Origin: E44-bin32 sp034430595
GTDB taxonomy: Bacteria; Chloroflexota; Anaerolineae; Anaerolineales; E44-bin32
Assembly (NCBI GenBank): GCA_034430595.1
Contig: DAOUEL010000078.1
Location: forward strand, 62,001 to 126,000
Reading direction: 5' to 3'
Length of the DNA: 64,000 nucleotides
In this document: in pieces, positions 44,186 to 52,207 of the stretch
How positions within the stretch are numbered: the first letter of the stretch is position 1
How the letters are laid out: the number at the start of each line of letters is the position of its first letter
Made by a program: the position numbers and the translations under genes
Notes under the pieces: generated by a model
The model's input: the letters and a program-made list of their open reading frames with translations, nothing else
Database searches by the model: none
What the model was told of the DNA's origin: nothing

Positions 44186-44844
44186 TCTTTGCCTGAAGCC
44201 TCAGGCCAGCCGTCATCAAAGGCTTTCATAAATATCTCTAGCGTAGGGTTGTCCCAGAGCACGAGCCAGACCTCCTGCAGCGAGGGTGTAGGGTGCTGGA
44301 CCGCATATTCTTCTAGCGCAGCGAGAATTACGCTTGCGGCGCGCGGCTTAGGAAAGCCGAAAATGCCGGTTGAAATAGCTGGCAGCGCCACGCTGCGCAT
44401 CCCCTCTTCTTCTGCAAGCTGAAGGGCGGAGCTGACTGCCATTGAGAGCTTCTGATCTTCGTCCCCCTCTCCCCATACCGGACCGACGGCATGGATCACA
44501 TATTGGCACGGCAGCGTACCGGCACCCGTCAGCGCCGGTCGGTCTGGGCTGATTGGGCCATGGCGCTCCACCCAGGCGTTGCTTTCTCGCTGGATGCTCC
44601 CACCTCCGCTCCGGCTGATCGCTCCAGCGACCCCGCCGCCATGCTGCAACCTGGCATTGGCTGCGTTGACGATCGCTTCAACCGGCGCACGGGTTAGATC
44701 GCCGTGAACGAGCGAAAAACGCACGCCATTGGATAGTGAAACCTGCCGGATGCAGTTGTTGATGACAGCCTCCCGGGGCGAAGATGGGGCCGTGCTGATT
44801 GTAACACTCGCAGAGCAGCGTAAAAGCCGCAGCCCGTGGTTCAA
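44182..44844 (-). CDS. Macro-domain ADP-ribose-binding protein
   Basis: Up to 220 residues. VHGDLTRAPVEAIVNAANARL, HGGGVAGAI, CQYVIHAVGPVW and ALPAISTGIFGFP are the four ligand-binding loops of macro domains that hydrolyse O-acetyl-ADP-ribose or ADP-ribosyl groups. The true start is uncertain: TTG 44844 is the longest, GTG 44724 gives a family-typical beginning, and neither has a good Shine-Dalgarno. It is translated with the TrmH-type gene through a 4-base overlap. Confidence 0.88.
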   Translation of the reverse strand: MNHGLRLLRCSASVTISTAPSSPREAVINNCIRQVSLSNGVRFSLVHGDLTRAPVEAIVNAANARLQHGGGVAGAISRSGGGSIQRESNAWVERHGPISPDRPALTGAGTLPCQYVIHAVGPVWGEGDEDQKLSMAVSSALQLAEEEGMRSVALPAISTGIFGFPKPRAASVILAALEEYAVQHPTPSLQEVWLVLWDNPTLEIFMKAFDDGWPEASGKE

Positions 44845-44950
44845 ACCAGAGTCCTATGGCAAGCTCAGCGCAGACTATCTAGAATTGAGGCTAATCCCTC
44901 CTTACATGTTTCCCAGCGGTTGCCAGCCAGAAAACACAGGAGGAACGTTT

Positions 44951-45427
44951 ATGCGCAAGAGCGTCCTGTACGTCGCGGCGCTTGCGGCCATGACGGGCTG
45001 TCTCATTGTGCTGCTCGCAGTGGGTGCCATACCGCTCAATGACTCCCTCTTGCGAGGACCAAGCTGGGTGATCATTCTTTCCGGGCTCGCCTTCCTGCTA
45101 GCCGGTGCGCTCACGGTGTTGATCGAGCTGCGGCGGCACGAATCGACCCCCACCTCGGCTTCGATGGTTGGAATCCTGCGCACTCTCACCGGCCTGCTTC
45201 TGGTTTTAATTTTTCTCACGCTCGGGAACTGGGTCGCATTTGGCCCCGGGGAGCGTGATATTCAAACCACATTCTCCATGCCGCTCTTTGGCGCGACGGC
45301 GGCATCGGGCAAATTCCTCGGCCGGGCTGCTTTCGGGGCAGGCGCGGTAATTCTCGACCTGGTGCTGCTTTACGGCCTGGTGATGGGCATCTGGCGACGA
45401 GCGCGTGACAAGGCCCGTCAGATATAG
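44951..45427 (+). CDS. Small membrane protein, 4 helices
   Basis: 158 residues with hydrophobic helices near 6-26, 39-58, 76-94 and 128-148. AGGAGG precedes ATG 44951. No recognised family. Ends 21 bases before a strong bidirectional terminator shared with rplT. Confidence 0.68.
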   Translation: MRKSVLYVAALAAMTGCLIVLLAVGAIPLNDSLLRGPSWVIILSGLAFLLAGALTVLIELRRHESTPTSASMVGILRTLTGLLLVLIFLTLGNWVAFGPGERDIQTTFSMPLFGATAASGKFLGRAAFGAGAVILDLVLLYGLVMGIWRRARDKARQI

Positions 45428-45448
45428 ACTGACCCTGGCGTGGTGGCC

Positions 45449-45476
45449 AAAAAAGGGCGCAGAAGCGCCCTTTTTG
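45449..45476. terminator. Bidirectional rho-independent terminator
   Basis: GGGCGC / GCGCCC with loop AGAA, flanked by AAAAAA on the left and TTTTT on the right, so it can end transcription both from the small membrane gene and from rplT. Confidence 0.9.
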
Positions 45477-45495
45477 TTTATCTTGGTGAGGGTGT

Positions 45496-45843
45496 TCAGC
45501 CGCGAGCGGTTTTTACGACTTCGCTGAAGGCCCTGGGATCGCGAACAGCCAGGTCGGCAAGCACCTTGCGGTTCAATCGAATCCCGGCGTCTTTCATGTC
45601 GTGAATCAAGCGGCTGTAGGTCGTGTCGTTCTGCCGGGCAGCCGCGTTGATGCGCGCGATCCACAAGCGGCGCAGGTCACGCTTGCGGGTGCGCCGGTCG
45701 CGGTAGGCATACCACAGACTCTTCAGCATGGCTTCGTTCGCCCGCCGGAAGAGCTTGCTGCGGGAACCGTACATGCCGCTGGTTAGCTTCAGTATTTTCT
45801 TATGGCGTTTGCGAGTTACCGTCCCGCCTTTAACACGTGTCAC
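45496..45843 (-). CDS. rplT: 50S ribosomal protein L20
   Basis: 115 residues, strongly basic: MTRVKGGTVTRKRHKKILK at the start and RRLWIARINAAARQND, SRLIHDMKDAGIRLNRKVLADLA are standard L20. Start is GTG with AGGAG 8 bases upstream. It is the last gene of infC-rpmI-rplT, which L20 commonly represses. Confidence 0.98.
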   Translation of the reverse strand: MTRVKGGTVTRKRHKKILKLTSGMYGSRSKLFRRANEAMLKSLWYAYRDRRTRKRDLRRLWIARINAAARQNDTTYSRLIHDMKDAGIRLNRKVLADLAVRDPRAFSEVVKTARG

Positions 45844-45925
45844 GTTTCACTCTCCTGTGAGCCCATGGGCGCCAGCGCAGGATAAACGCTTGTTGAGTGC
45901 ACCCAACGGTCACACTAATCCAGGC

Positions 45926-46201
45926 TTACTTCGATGACCCGCCAGAGCGGGCGTTCGGGTTGGCCTTGTACTTCTTCAAATACGGCGCCAGGCGCATCAC
46001 GCGCTTGGTAATGCCCTTCGAATCGACCGGCAGCATTTCCGTATACAGGCGCTTGACGCGCGCCGATTTCTTGCGGCGCAGGTGGCTTTGTGCGCCCTTT
46101 GTACGGACCAGCTTGCCAGATCCGGTCAGCCGGAACCGCTTGGCGGTGGCTTTGTGGGTCTTTAGTTTGTACTTACCTTTTTTTGTCGACTTGCGCGGCA
46201 C
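45926..46201 (-). CDS. rpmI: 50S ribosomal protein L35, with extra tails
   Basis: 91 residues. The core KLKTHKATAKRFRLTGSGK followed by RTKGAQSHLRRKKSARVKR is L35. Usual length is 64-66; here an N-terminal MPRKSTKKGKY and a C-terminal tail rich in Lys, Ser and Gly are added. GTG 46201 is chosen because AGGAGG lies 9 bases upstream; the frame is open further up. Confidence 0.93.
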   Translation of the reverse strand: MPRKSTKKGKYKLKTHKATAKRFRLTGSGKLVRTKGAQSHLRRKKSARVKRLYTEMLPVDSKGITKRVMRLAPYLKKYKANPNARSGGSSK

Positions 46202-46263
46202 GGTGCGTACCCTCCTGAGTTGCATGTGGTCCGTTGGATGTGGGATGCATCCTGAGAACCAAG

Positions 46264-46290
46264 CCCGCGGACTGTCCAGCTGTCCGCGGG
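46264..46290 (-). promoter_or_regulatory. Stem-loop between infC and rpmI
   Basis: CCCGCGGAC / GTCCGCGGG, perfect 9-bp stem, loop 9, in the 128-base gap. In other bacteria L20 binds structures at this place or in the infC leader to control the operon; a role here is inference. Confidence 0.5.
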
Positions 46291-46329
46291 GACGTCATCC
46301 TGAATTGGAAGCGCTTGACGAAAAAAGCG

Positions 46330-46848
46330 CTATTTTGGTTTTCCCGGCGCCAGCGTCATGAGCATGGTACGGCCCTCCATCATCGGAGCCTGCTCAATCA
46401 CGCCGACATCAGCCAATTCTTCCGCGATGCCCTGCAGGTCCTGGAGCGCAATCTCCGGGTAGTGGATCTCGCGTCCCCGAAAACGGATGCGAACACGGAC
46501 CTTCTTGCCCTCGGTTAACCAGCGGCGGGCGTCGCGCACTTTAAAAGAGCGGTGGTGGTCGGAGGTCTTCGGCCGTAGCCGGACCTCCTTGATTTCAACC
46601 TTCGTCTGTGCCTTGCGTGCCTCGCGATCCTTCTTGGCCTTTTCGTACAGAAATTTGCCATAGTCCAGGACGCGGCATACGGGTGGATCGGAATTGGGTG
46701 CGACCTCTACTAGATCGAGATCGGCTTCCTGAGCTATTCGCAGCGCTTCCTCAATCGACACCACCCCGACGTTTCCGCCGTCCGGGCCGATGAGGCGTAC
46801 CTCGCGGACACGAATATCTTCATTAATTCGGTAATCTGATGCGCTGAT
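46330..46848 (-). CDS. infC: Translation initiation factor IF-3, ATC start
   Basis: 172 residues. SDYRINEDIRVREVRLIG, ALRIAQEADLDLVEVAP, PPVCRVLDYGKFLYE and RVRIRFRGREIHYPEIALQ are classic IF-3. I place the start at ATC 46846-46848: GGAGGAG (46855-46861) lies exactly 6 bases upstream, while the upstream GTG at 46866 has no Shine-Dalgarno at all and would translate that GGAGGAG itself. IF-3 discriminates against non-AUG starts and so controls its own synthesis through AUU-type codons in E. coli. The promoter is at 46916-46945. Confidence 0.93.
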   Translation of the reverse strand: MSASDYRINEDIRVREVRLIGPDGGNVGVVSIEEALRIAQEADLDLVEVAPNSDPPVCRVLDYGKFLYEKAKKDREARKAQTKVEIKEVRLRPKTSDHHRSFKVRDARRWLTEGKKVRVRIRFRGREIHYPEIALQDLQGIAEELADVGVIEQAPMMEGRTMLMTLAPGKPK

Positions 46849-46854
46849 GTTTAG

Positions 46855-46861
46855 CTCCTCC
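46855..46861 (-). promoter_or_regulatory. Ribosome binding site that sets the ATC start of infC
   Basis: GGAGGAG, 7 bases complementary to the 16S tail, spacer 6 bases (CTAAAC) to ATC. This spacing is ideal for ATC and impossible for the GTG at 46866, which lies upstream of it. Confidence 0.8.
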
Positions 46862-46874
46862 GACACAGAAACAC

Positions 46875-46903
46875 GGGCCGCCCGGTCAAGTTACGAGCGG
46901 CCC
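46875..46903 (-). promoter_or_regulatory. infC leader stem-loop
   Basis: GGGCCGC (46875-46881) pairs with GCGGCCC (46897-46903), loop 15, between promoter and ribosome binding site; only 13 bases separate it from the Shine-Dalgarno. Candidate L20 or attenuation element (inference). Confidence 0.5.
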
Positions 46904-46915
46904 CAGGACGCGCGG

Positions 46916-46945
46916 ATAATACCACGGGTACGGATGAATCGTCAA
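46916..46945 (-). promoter_or_regulatory. infC promoter
   Basis: On minus, TTGACG (46940-46945), 18-bp spacer, TATTAT (46916-46921); leader of about 60 bases. Confidence 0.75.
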
Positions 46946-47051
46946 ATGATTGGCAGTTTCCTGCCAGGGTTCAGAACATGTTGTTGGGGCCGCATTTGTG
47001 CTTCGTATTGGCAGCTTTGAGGCGGCAATCCGAATTTCGCTGAAGTAATGA

Positions 47052-47080
47052 CAAGCCGGGTCCAGTCAGGACCCGGCTTG
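47052..47080 (-). terminator. Strong hairpin after the sigma-factor operon
   Basis: CAAGCCGGGTCC / GGACCCGGCTTG, 12-bp perfect stem, loop 5, 56 bases after the stop at 47137 on minus. No T-run follows. It separates this transcript from infC. Confidence 0.65.
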
Positions 47081-47136
47081 CAGCAGGCAACCTGGGGCAG
47101 CCGAGGAAGACCGCTGCCGGTTTAAGCCGGCTTGCC

Positions 47137-48012
47137 TCAATTATGGCCTCCGCTGCCCCCACCTGGCCCGTTTGGACCGCTGCCGCAGTCCTCACAAGGG
47201 CCCTGGGGTTCACCGGAACCCTGGGGTCCATCCCATTCGCCATTTTGCCCGGGTGGCAGGACCTGCGGCTGTACGGGAGCATCTTCGGGGCGTTCGTTCC
47301 CCAGCCGCATGCGGAAGGTGGTCGGATCGAGAATTGCATTCGCGGCCGTGTCGCGCACGCGTAGAATCGCCTGCTCGGTCTGCTGGAGTGCGCCCTCTTG
47401 GCCTTCAGATGCATTTGTTCGGAGCTGCTGCATGGTTCGAAGCTGTTGCTCGGCCCGGGCCCGGATCTGCTCCATGGTCTGGATCAATTGGGGGTCATCG
47501 AGCTGGGCTGACTGCTGCAGTGCAAGCCGTAAATGGTTCTCGAGGCGCGTCGTCAACTGCAGGCTGATCGGTGATCCTTCACCAACCAGGGCGCTGATCT
47601 CGTCCAGCCGTGTCTCGACCAGATTCTCCAAAAGAAGAACCTCCTGCTGCGGATCACGCGTCAGGCCCAAACGCAAGTCCTCGAACGCAAGTTTTACGCT
47701 GTAGAGCGGGTCTCCGGGCAGACTGGACTGAGCAGCATAGGCTGCGGTTGTACCGGTCCCCCCGAGGGCGAGAGCGAGAACGATCAGAATTCGGGCGAAG
47801 CTAAACATGGGTGAACGCTCCTTTCGGAATTTTGTTGTCCACCCTGTATGACGCCCGTCACGAGTTGGAGATACGGGTTCCTTCATCGCCCCCGCCGCCC
47901 GCAGGAAAACTCGACGTCCCTCGGCAGCCATATCGGGATCCCGTTCGGGGACATCCCGAAGCGACTCAAGCCAGCCGGGCATCCCACCCCTCGTATCCTT
48001 TTTCATGGTCAT
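47137..48012 (-). CDS. DUF5667-type membrane protein, sigma partner
   Basis: 291 residues. A cytoplasmic N-terminus of about 70 residues, one membrane helix (FARILIVLALALGGTGTTAAY), then SLPGDPLYSVKLAFEDLRLGL, the DUF5667 signature, and a helical Gln-rich outer part ending in a Gly/Pro/Cys-rich tail (PCEDCGSGPNGPGG). It overlaps the ECF sigma gene by 4 bases. Position suggests an anti-sigma-like or co-regulated envelope protein; a typical zinc-binding anti-sigma motif is not seen. Confidence 0.78.
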   Translation of the reverse strand: MTMKKDTRGGMPGWLESLRDVPERDPDMAAEGRRVFLRAAGAMKEPVSPTRDGRHTGWTTKFRKERSPMFSFARILIVLALALGGTGTTAAYAAQSSLPGDPLYSVKLAFEDLRLGLTRDPQQEVLLLENLVETRLDEISALVGEGSPISLQLTTRLENHLRLALQQSAQLDDPQLIQTMEQIRARAEQQLRTMQQLRTNASEGQEGALQQTEQAILRVRDTAANAILDPTTFRMRLGNERPEDAPVQPQVLPPGQNGEWDGPQGSGEPQGPCEDCGSGPNGPGGGSGGHN

Positions 48013-48572
48013 CGCTCGTCTCCCACATCCCAGCCCTCGCTCTGGAGCATCCTGCGCAGCGCGCCCACCCCACGGTGCTGCAGCGCTTTTACGGACCCAA
48101 TCGGTTTGTCCACAGCGGCCGCGACCTCCTCGTTGCTCAGCCCTTGAAAGAATTTCAGCAGGATCACTTGGCGTTGGTCGGGGGTCAGATGCCAGATTAA
48201 ACGCCGGGCGACCTGCTGCGTGATGCTGTACTCAGCCTGCTGAGCCGGGTCCTCGACAGCCGGAATCCGCTCAAGTTCGATATCTTGGTCATCCGCACCA
48301 GCCGGGTGCCGCCGGTGCATGTCCATCGCCAGGTTGTGCGCAATGCGGTACAGGTAAGCACGCAGATTTTCCCGTGGACCGCCTCCCGCTTCGATCGCAC
48401 GCAGGAACCGCAGGAAGGTCTCGCTGACGATGTCCTCAGCGATCTGGACCTCACCCAGCAGGCGGTACGCATAACGGTACAGCTCCGGGCTGAGCTGATC
48501 GTAAATCTCAGTCAGAACCTGCTGGTCTCGCCTGCGGGCAGCCTGCAACCATCTCACATCCTGCGATGGCAT
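48009..48572 (-). CDS. ECF-type RNA polymerase sigma factor
   Basis: 187 residues. IYDQLSPELYRYAYRLLG and AEDIVSETFLRFLRAIE are region 2, and LTPDQRQVILLKFFQGLSNEEV with SVKALQHRGVGALRRML region 4. ATG 48572 begins the sigma fold sensibly and has AAGGG upstream. Followed directly by its DUF5667 partner. The 289 bases upstream (48573-48861) hold no gene that I can see. Confidence 0.92.
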   Translation of the reverse strand: MPSQDVRWLQAARRRDQQVLTEIYDQLSPELYRYAYRLLGEVQIAEDIVSETFLRFLRAIEAGGGPRENLRAYLYRIAHNLAMDMHRRHPAGADDQDIELERIPAVEDPAQQAEYSITQQVARRLIWHLTPDQRQVILLKFFQGLSNEEVAAAVDKPIGSVKALQHRGVGALRRMLQSEGWDVGDER

Positions 48573-48861
48573 CTCTCGACCCTTATGACGCTCCTGAGCC
48601 GCAGCAGATACGGGCTGCACCTCGAACTGGCATGTGTTGGCGTGAAGCTTCGTTCCATCCTGTCCATCATAACCAGAATGCATCTGGAATGTGAATTTAC
48701 TGCAAAGAAAGGATGGTCATTGCGCGAAATCCGGCCGCTCTATTATCCACTGCGCCCACTTTCCCGCTGCTGCCCGACCGACGCACGCTGCGCCAAACTG
48801 CAACGCCGGACTTTGATGAGATATCAGGATTTTGCCGGCTGGGCTCAGCGGCTGTAATTCT

Positions 48862-49353
48862 TCAATCCCCCTTGAGTAAGCTGGTGGGAGGCGACGACTG
48901 AGCCGCACCACGCCCCCGGGAGGCCAGCAGCGGTCCGAGAATTTCGCCTAGGACCATCAAGCCCAGCGCGGCGAAGGGCGTGAAGAACCAGGCCAATCCA
49001 AGCGCAATCATCCAGCGCTGGACCGTGCTCAGCGGCCAGGCGAACAGCGCCCCGGTCAGCAAATACAACCACAGAGTCAGCGCTGGCAGCGCCGCAAGTG
49101 CCGTCAGCAGGAAGTGCGCGCTGCGCACCGCTTCTGCTTTCACCGAGGGTAACCCCACCCGCCGCCAGACCCACACCGACCACACGGCGAGCGCGTAGGC
49201 CAACGTCAGAAACGATCCCGCCACGAGCAGCCCAGGGTCCGGTCGCCACCCGGCCAGAACTCCACCCACGTCGAAGTAACCTGCAATCGCCAACACGTTG
49301 GCAAGCAAACTGACCCAGCCACTTACCAATAAGAATACGTTGTAACGTCTCAT
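48862..49353 (-). CDS. Four-helix membrane protein downstream of polB-like gene
   Basis: 163 residues with helices near 5-25, 40-62, 78-100 and 112-140. GGAGAGG precedes ATG 49353, which lies 22 bases after the polymerase stop on the same strand. It may be part of that transcript, though membrane topology gives no hint of a shared job. Family not recognised. Confidence 0.65.
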   Translation of the reverse strand: MRRYNVFLLVSGWVSLLANVLAIAGYFDVGGVLAGWRPDPGLLVAGSFLTLAYALAVWSVWVWRRVGLPSVKAEAVRSAHFLLTALAALPALTLWLYLLTGALFAWPLSTVQRWMIALGLAWFFTPFAALGLMVLGEILGPLLASRGRGAAQSSPPTSLLKGD

Positions 49354-49375
49354 CACCTCTCCAACTGTTCACTGA

Positions 49376-51745
49376 CTAAGCGGCCAACAGCAGTTCCTTG
49401 ATCGGCACCGGCTGGCGATCCTTGTAGATGGCAGAGACCGGGCGGACGCCGATCCAGCTGCGCAGATGCCCGGCCAGCAGCGGCGCGCCCACGTCAACAC
49501 CTGGCGGCGGCAGGACTCCTGGCGGGCCCCAGTAGCCGGCGTTGGCCAGCAGCCAGGTCTCGAGCGTCCCCCGGTCGACCCCCACCGGCGAGACGATGCT
49601 CTCGATCGCCCGCAGGAGCAGCTCGCGGTAGGCGGCGCGGTCGTAATGAACGTCGCCCTCAACCAGCTCCCAGGCGCGCGCCTTTTCCGGGCCGGGGATG
49701 AGCAGGAAATTCAGCCGTTCGCCGGGGTGGAGCTCGACCCCGGTCTGTGCCAGCTGCCCCGCGACGCGCGCCGCTGCCGTGCGTACGGTGTACTCCTCCG
49801 GTTTGCGTGACAGGCGGTGGGCGACCACCAGCTCGGAAGGGTCGACCTCTCCGGCGCACAGCGCGCCCAGTTGCCGGCGGGCATAGTCCAGCGCATCAGG
49901 CAGCGCAGCGCGAAAGCCGGCCGCGTCCTCGCCGCTGGCCAGGATCTCGAGCATGCCCAGCTGGGTTTGCTTGATGAAGCGCGGCGTGTCATGACGGCGG
50001 GCCTCGATCCCGCGCACCTTCAGAGTCTGGTCTTCGTAGGCACCAAAGTAGCGGTTGGCGACCGCCACGCGCGGCTCTGTGCGCGAGGGCAGGAAAGCCA
50101 GCCAGCGGTAGACGCCCTCCAGCCCGATATGCAGCCCGGTGCGCTCGTGAATTTCGTCCAGCAGCGCCTCGTAATCCGGCCGATCCTGCGCCCCGGGCCT
50201 GTAAATCCAAAGCCCGTCCACGTACAGGTGCAGCACGCGAAACCCGCGCGCCTCGACCAGTTCCTTGGTCTGCAGCAGGATCTCCCGGCCGTAGGCGTTG
50301 ACCGCCTCGTGCGCCTCGATCCGGCCGAAGCGGGCGTTCTTGTAGCCCAGGTACCCGAAGCAGGTCACCAGCAGCCACTTGTGAGCCGAGTAGCGGCGGC
50401 GGAAAGGCTCGCGGCGCGGGTCGTCGACGTCCATTTCGCGTATCAGTGCCTTGTAGTGCCGGCGTTTCTCGAGCAGCGGCGCGAGCGTCTCCGGCACCAA
50501 CCCCTGACGGTGGCGGCAGACGGGCGTGCCCAGTTCGGGGATCGGCTCGCCTTCGCAGCAGTGGGCGCCGACCGTCTCGGGCGAGATGTTGAAATGAACC
50601 ATGATGCTGGGGTACATGGCGCTGAAGTCGAGCTCGGCCACGTGCTCGTGCAGGCCGGCGATCGGCGTGTAGACCAGCCCACCCTTGTCGGCCGTGAGCA
50701 GATCGCCCCCGCTTTTCAGGTCTTCTGGCTGGCGCTTCTGCCAGGGCACGAGCACATCGCGCCGCAGCGCGGTGGCAACCTGCATGGCGCTGATGCCGGT
50801 GCCGGTCGAAACTCGGGCGACAGTCTGCGGCGGCAGGCCCGAGAGGCGGGCGATCTCGAGGATGCCGTCGATGCCGTAGTCGTTGGCCAGGAATGCATTC
50901 TGGCGGTCGAGGTGCCAGCGCCCGAAGAGCAGGTGCTGCTCGTTGCGGAAGACCACCCGGCCGTAGGAAAAATAAGATGAAGCTGACTTGTGTTGCACAG
51001 CGTAGCCGGGATCGCGATTGAGCGGCAGCGGGATGTGGTAGTGCCCCGCCAGTTCGATCAATCGCGGCAGGATGTAGTTGTCGCCGTAGGTCGACACCAG
51101 CACATCCGGGTCGTACTGCTCGAGCAGGTGGCGCAGGCCGAGCACCAGCTGCCGGCTGCGGCGGCGGGGGAAGCGCAGTGTTTCGCCCTCGATCTCGACC
51201 AGCAGGTCGGCGCGGTGCCCGCGGCCCGGGTCGCACATGTCGCCCGCCAGGCGCAGCGCCATCGTGCGCAGCGGCGGCAGCGCGTAGTCGATCTCCCAGG
51301 GCGAATCGAGAGAGCGAATCTCGCACACCTGCTCCCCCTCGACCTCCAGCGCGCAGTAAGCCAGCGGGAAGACGCCGCGCGCCAGCACGTAGCGCTGGGC
51401 GAGGGAGATGTCGGCGTTGTAGTAGGTCAGGTCGGGAAAGGCATCCGCCACCTGGCGGAAGAGGTGCGGCAGCTGGCCGGGCCGCGGCACGCCCACCTCG
51501 AGCACCTCCACTGGACGGTCGAGGAACAGATCGAGGTGCTCGCCGCGCGACAGGCTGACCGGCGTGCGGTGAGAGCGCAGCCACTGGCACAGTTCGTGCA
51601 GATCCTGGCGCGGGCCGCGTGCGTAGAACATCGCCGTGAACGAATCGTGCAGCTTATGGCTGCAACCCTGGGCGTCGAGCACCCACAGCGTCATGCCGTC
51701 GCCGTCCGGGTAGGTGTCAAACAGCCAGCCGAAGAGGGTCGTCAT
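49376..51745 (-). CDS. Family-B DNA polymerase with disrupted motif C (PolB2-like)
   Basis: 789 residues. Motif A is ELDFSAMYPSIMVHF (Asp373), motif B HKWLLVTCFGYLGY (Lys456), both good family-B motifs. Motif C, normally YxDTDS, reads YVDGLW (508-513): the first Asp (510) remains, the second, catalytic one is Leu512. The exonuclease region (about 150-235) also lacks a recognisable DIE motif, although YDPDVLVSTYGDNYILPRL retains the ExoII shape. It therefore resembles the described inactivated archaeal PolB2/Dpo2 group, of which few bacterial members are known. Overlaps the small gene upstream by 4 bases. Confidence 0.88.
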   Translation of the reverse strand: MTTLFGWLFDTYPDGDGMTLWVLDAQGCSHKLHDSFTAMFYARGPRQDLHELCQWLRSHRTPVSLSRGEHLDLFLDRPVEVLEVGVPRPGQLPHLFRQVADAFPDLTYYNADISLAQRYVLARGVFPLAYCALEVEGEQVCEIRSLDSPWEIDYALPPLRTMALRLAGDMCDPGRGHRADLLVEIEGETLRFPRRRSRQLVLGLRHLLEQYDPDVLVSTYGDNYILPRLIELAGHYHIPLPLNRDPGYAVQHKSASSYFSYGRVVFRNEQHLLFGRWHLDRQNAFLANDYGIDGILEIARLSGLPPQTVARVSTGTGISAMQVATALRRDVLVPWQKRQPEDLKSGGDLLTADKGGLVYTPIAGLHEHVAELDFSAMYPSIMVHFNISPETVGAHCCEGEPIPELGTPVCRHRQGLVPETLAPLLEKRRHYKALIREMDVDDPRREPFRRRYSAHKWLLVTCFGYLGYKNARFGRIEAHEAVNAYGREILLQTKELVEARGFRVLHLYVDGLWIYRPGAQDRPDYEALLDEIHERTGLHIGLEGVYRWLAFLPSRTEPRVAVANRYFGAYEDQTLKVRGIEARRHDTPRFIKQTQLGMLEILASGEDAAGFRAALPDALDYARRQLGALCAGEVDPSELVVAHRLSRKPEEYTVRTAAARVAGQLAQTGVELHPGERLNFLLIPGPEKARAWELVEGDVHYDRAAYRELLLRAIESIVSPVGVDRGTLETWLLANAGYWGPPGVLPPPGVDVGAPLLAGHLRSWIGVRPVSAIYKDRQPVPIKELLLAA

Positions 51746-52071
51746 GCGTCCTGCGCTCCCCCGTCATGATCTGCCTGTGGGCCCGGCGGCAGCGCCTGAC
51801 GCCCGGCCCCGCCCTCCCCGGTGCGCAGCATCTCAACTTCCCCCTGGAGCAGCAGCACCTGCTTGTGCTCCTCGACCAGCATCGCCAGCAGCATGACCTC
51901 GAACGGCAGCAGGTGGGAGGCGTAGGCCGCGGCCGCCAGGTGGCGGCGCGAGGCGCCCAGCAGGTCGTCGAGCGCGCGCTGGTCTTCGCGGCGCAGCGCC
52001 CGACGGAAGCGGGCCAGCGACTGCTGTTCATGCAGGAAGGCCTGTGTGATGGAAGGTAGTGTTCGTCCCAT
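51742..52071 (-). CDS. Small helical protein of the PolB cassette
   Basis: 109 residues, predicted all-helical: QAFLHEQQSLARFRRALRRE and a Leu-rich LLPFEVMLLAMLVEEHKQVLL with EMLRTG, then a disordered Gly/Pro tail. GAGG 5 bases before ATG 52071; the end overlaps the polymerase start (ATGA), so both are made together. Likely a bridging or accessory subunit (inference). No known family recognised. Confidence 0.75.
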   Translation of the reverse strand: MGRTLPSITQAFLHEQQSLARFRRALRREDQRALDDLLGASRRHLAAAAYASHLLPFEVMLLAMLVEEHKQVLLLQGEVEMLRTGEGGAGRQALPPGPQADHDGGAQDA

Positions 52072-52130
52072 GGATACCTCGCAGTGTTTGAAATGGAATC
52101 GATGAAAGATCCGTCGGTGGCTTATGAGAC

Positions 52131-52185
52131 CCGGAAGCCGGGTGGAGGGAAGGGCGGTTGCCGCTCATGGTTTCCCGGCTTCCGG
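52131..52185. repeat. Inverted repeat between RecA-like and small gene
   Basis: CCGGAAGCCGGG (52131-52142) and CCCGGCTTCCGG (52174-52185) are perfect 12-bp arms around a 31-base loop that holds a nested GCGG/CCGC hairpin. It fills most of the 136-base gap inside the cassette. Could be an RNA structure that sets the ratio of the proteins, or a REP-like remnant. Confidence 0.7.
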
Positions 52186-52207
52186 TCCCTTACGCCGGAC
52201 GCCCGCC

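Noticed and set aside
48743..48751. TTATCCACT, one base from a DnaA box
   Set aside because: Single copy, no cluster of DnaA boxes and no AT-rich unwinding region beside it, so it is not evidence for oriC.
49817..50980. A 387-codon open frame on plus opposite the polymerase
   Set aside because: Antisense shadow of the PolB codons, with no motifs and no ribosome binding site.
49989..51590. A 533-codon open frame overlapping the polymerase gene on the same strand
   Set aside because: Composition is Arg/Ala/Pro-rich noise typical of a shifted frame in GC-rich DNA; the other frame carries all the PolB motifs.
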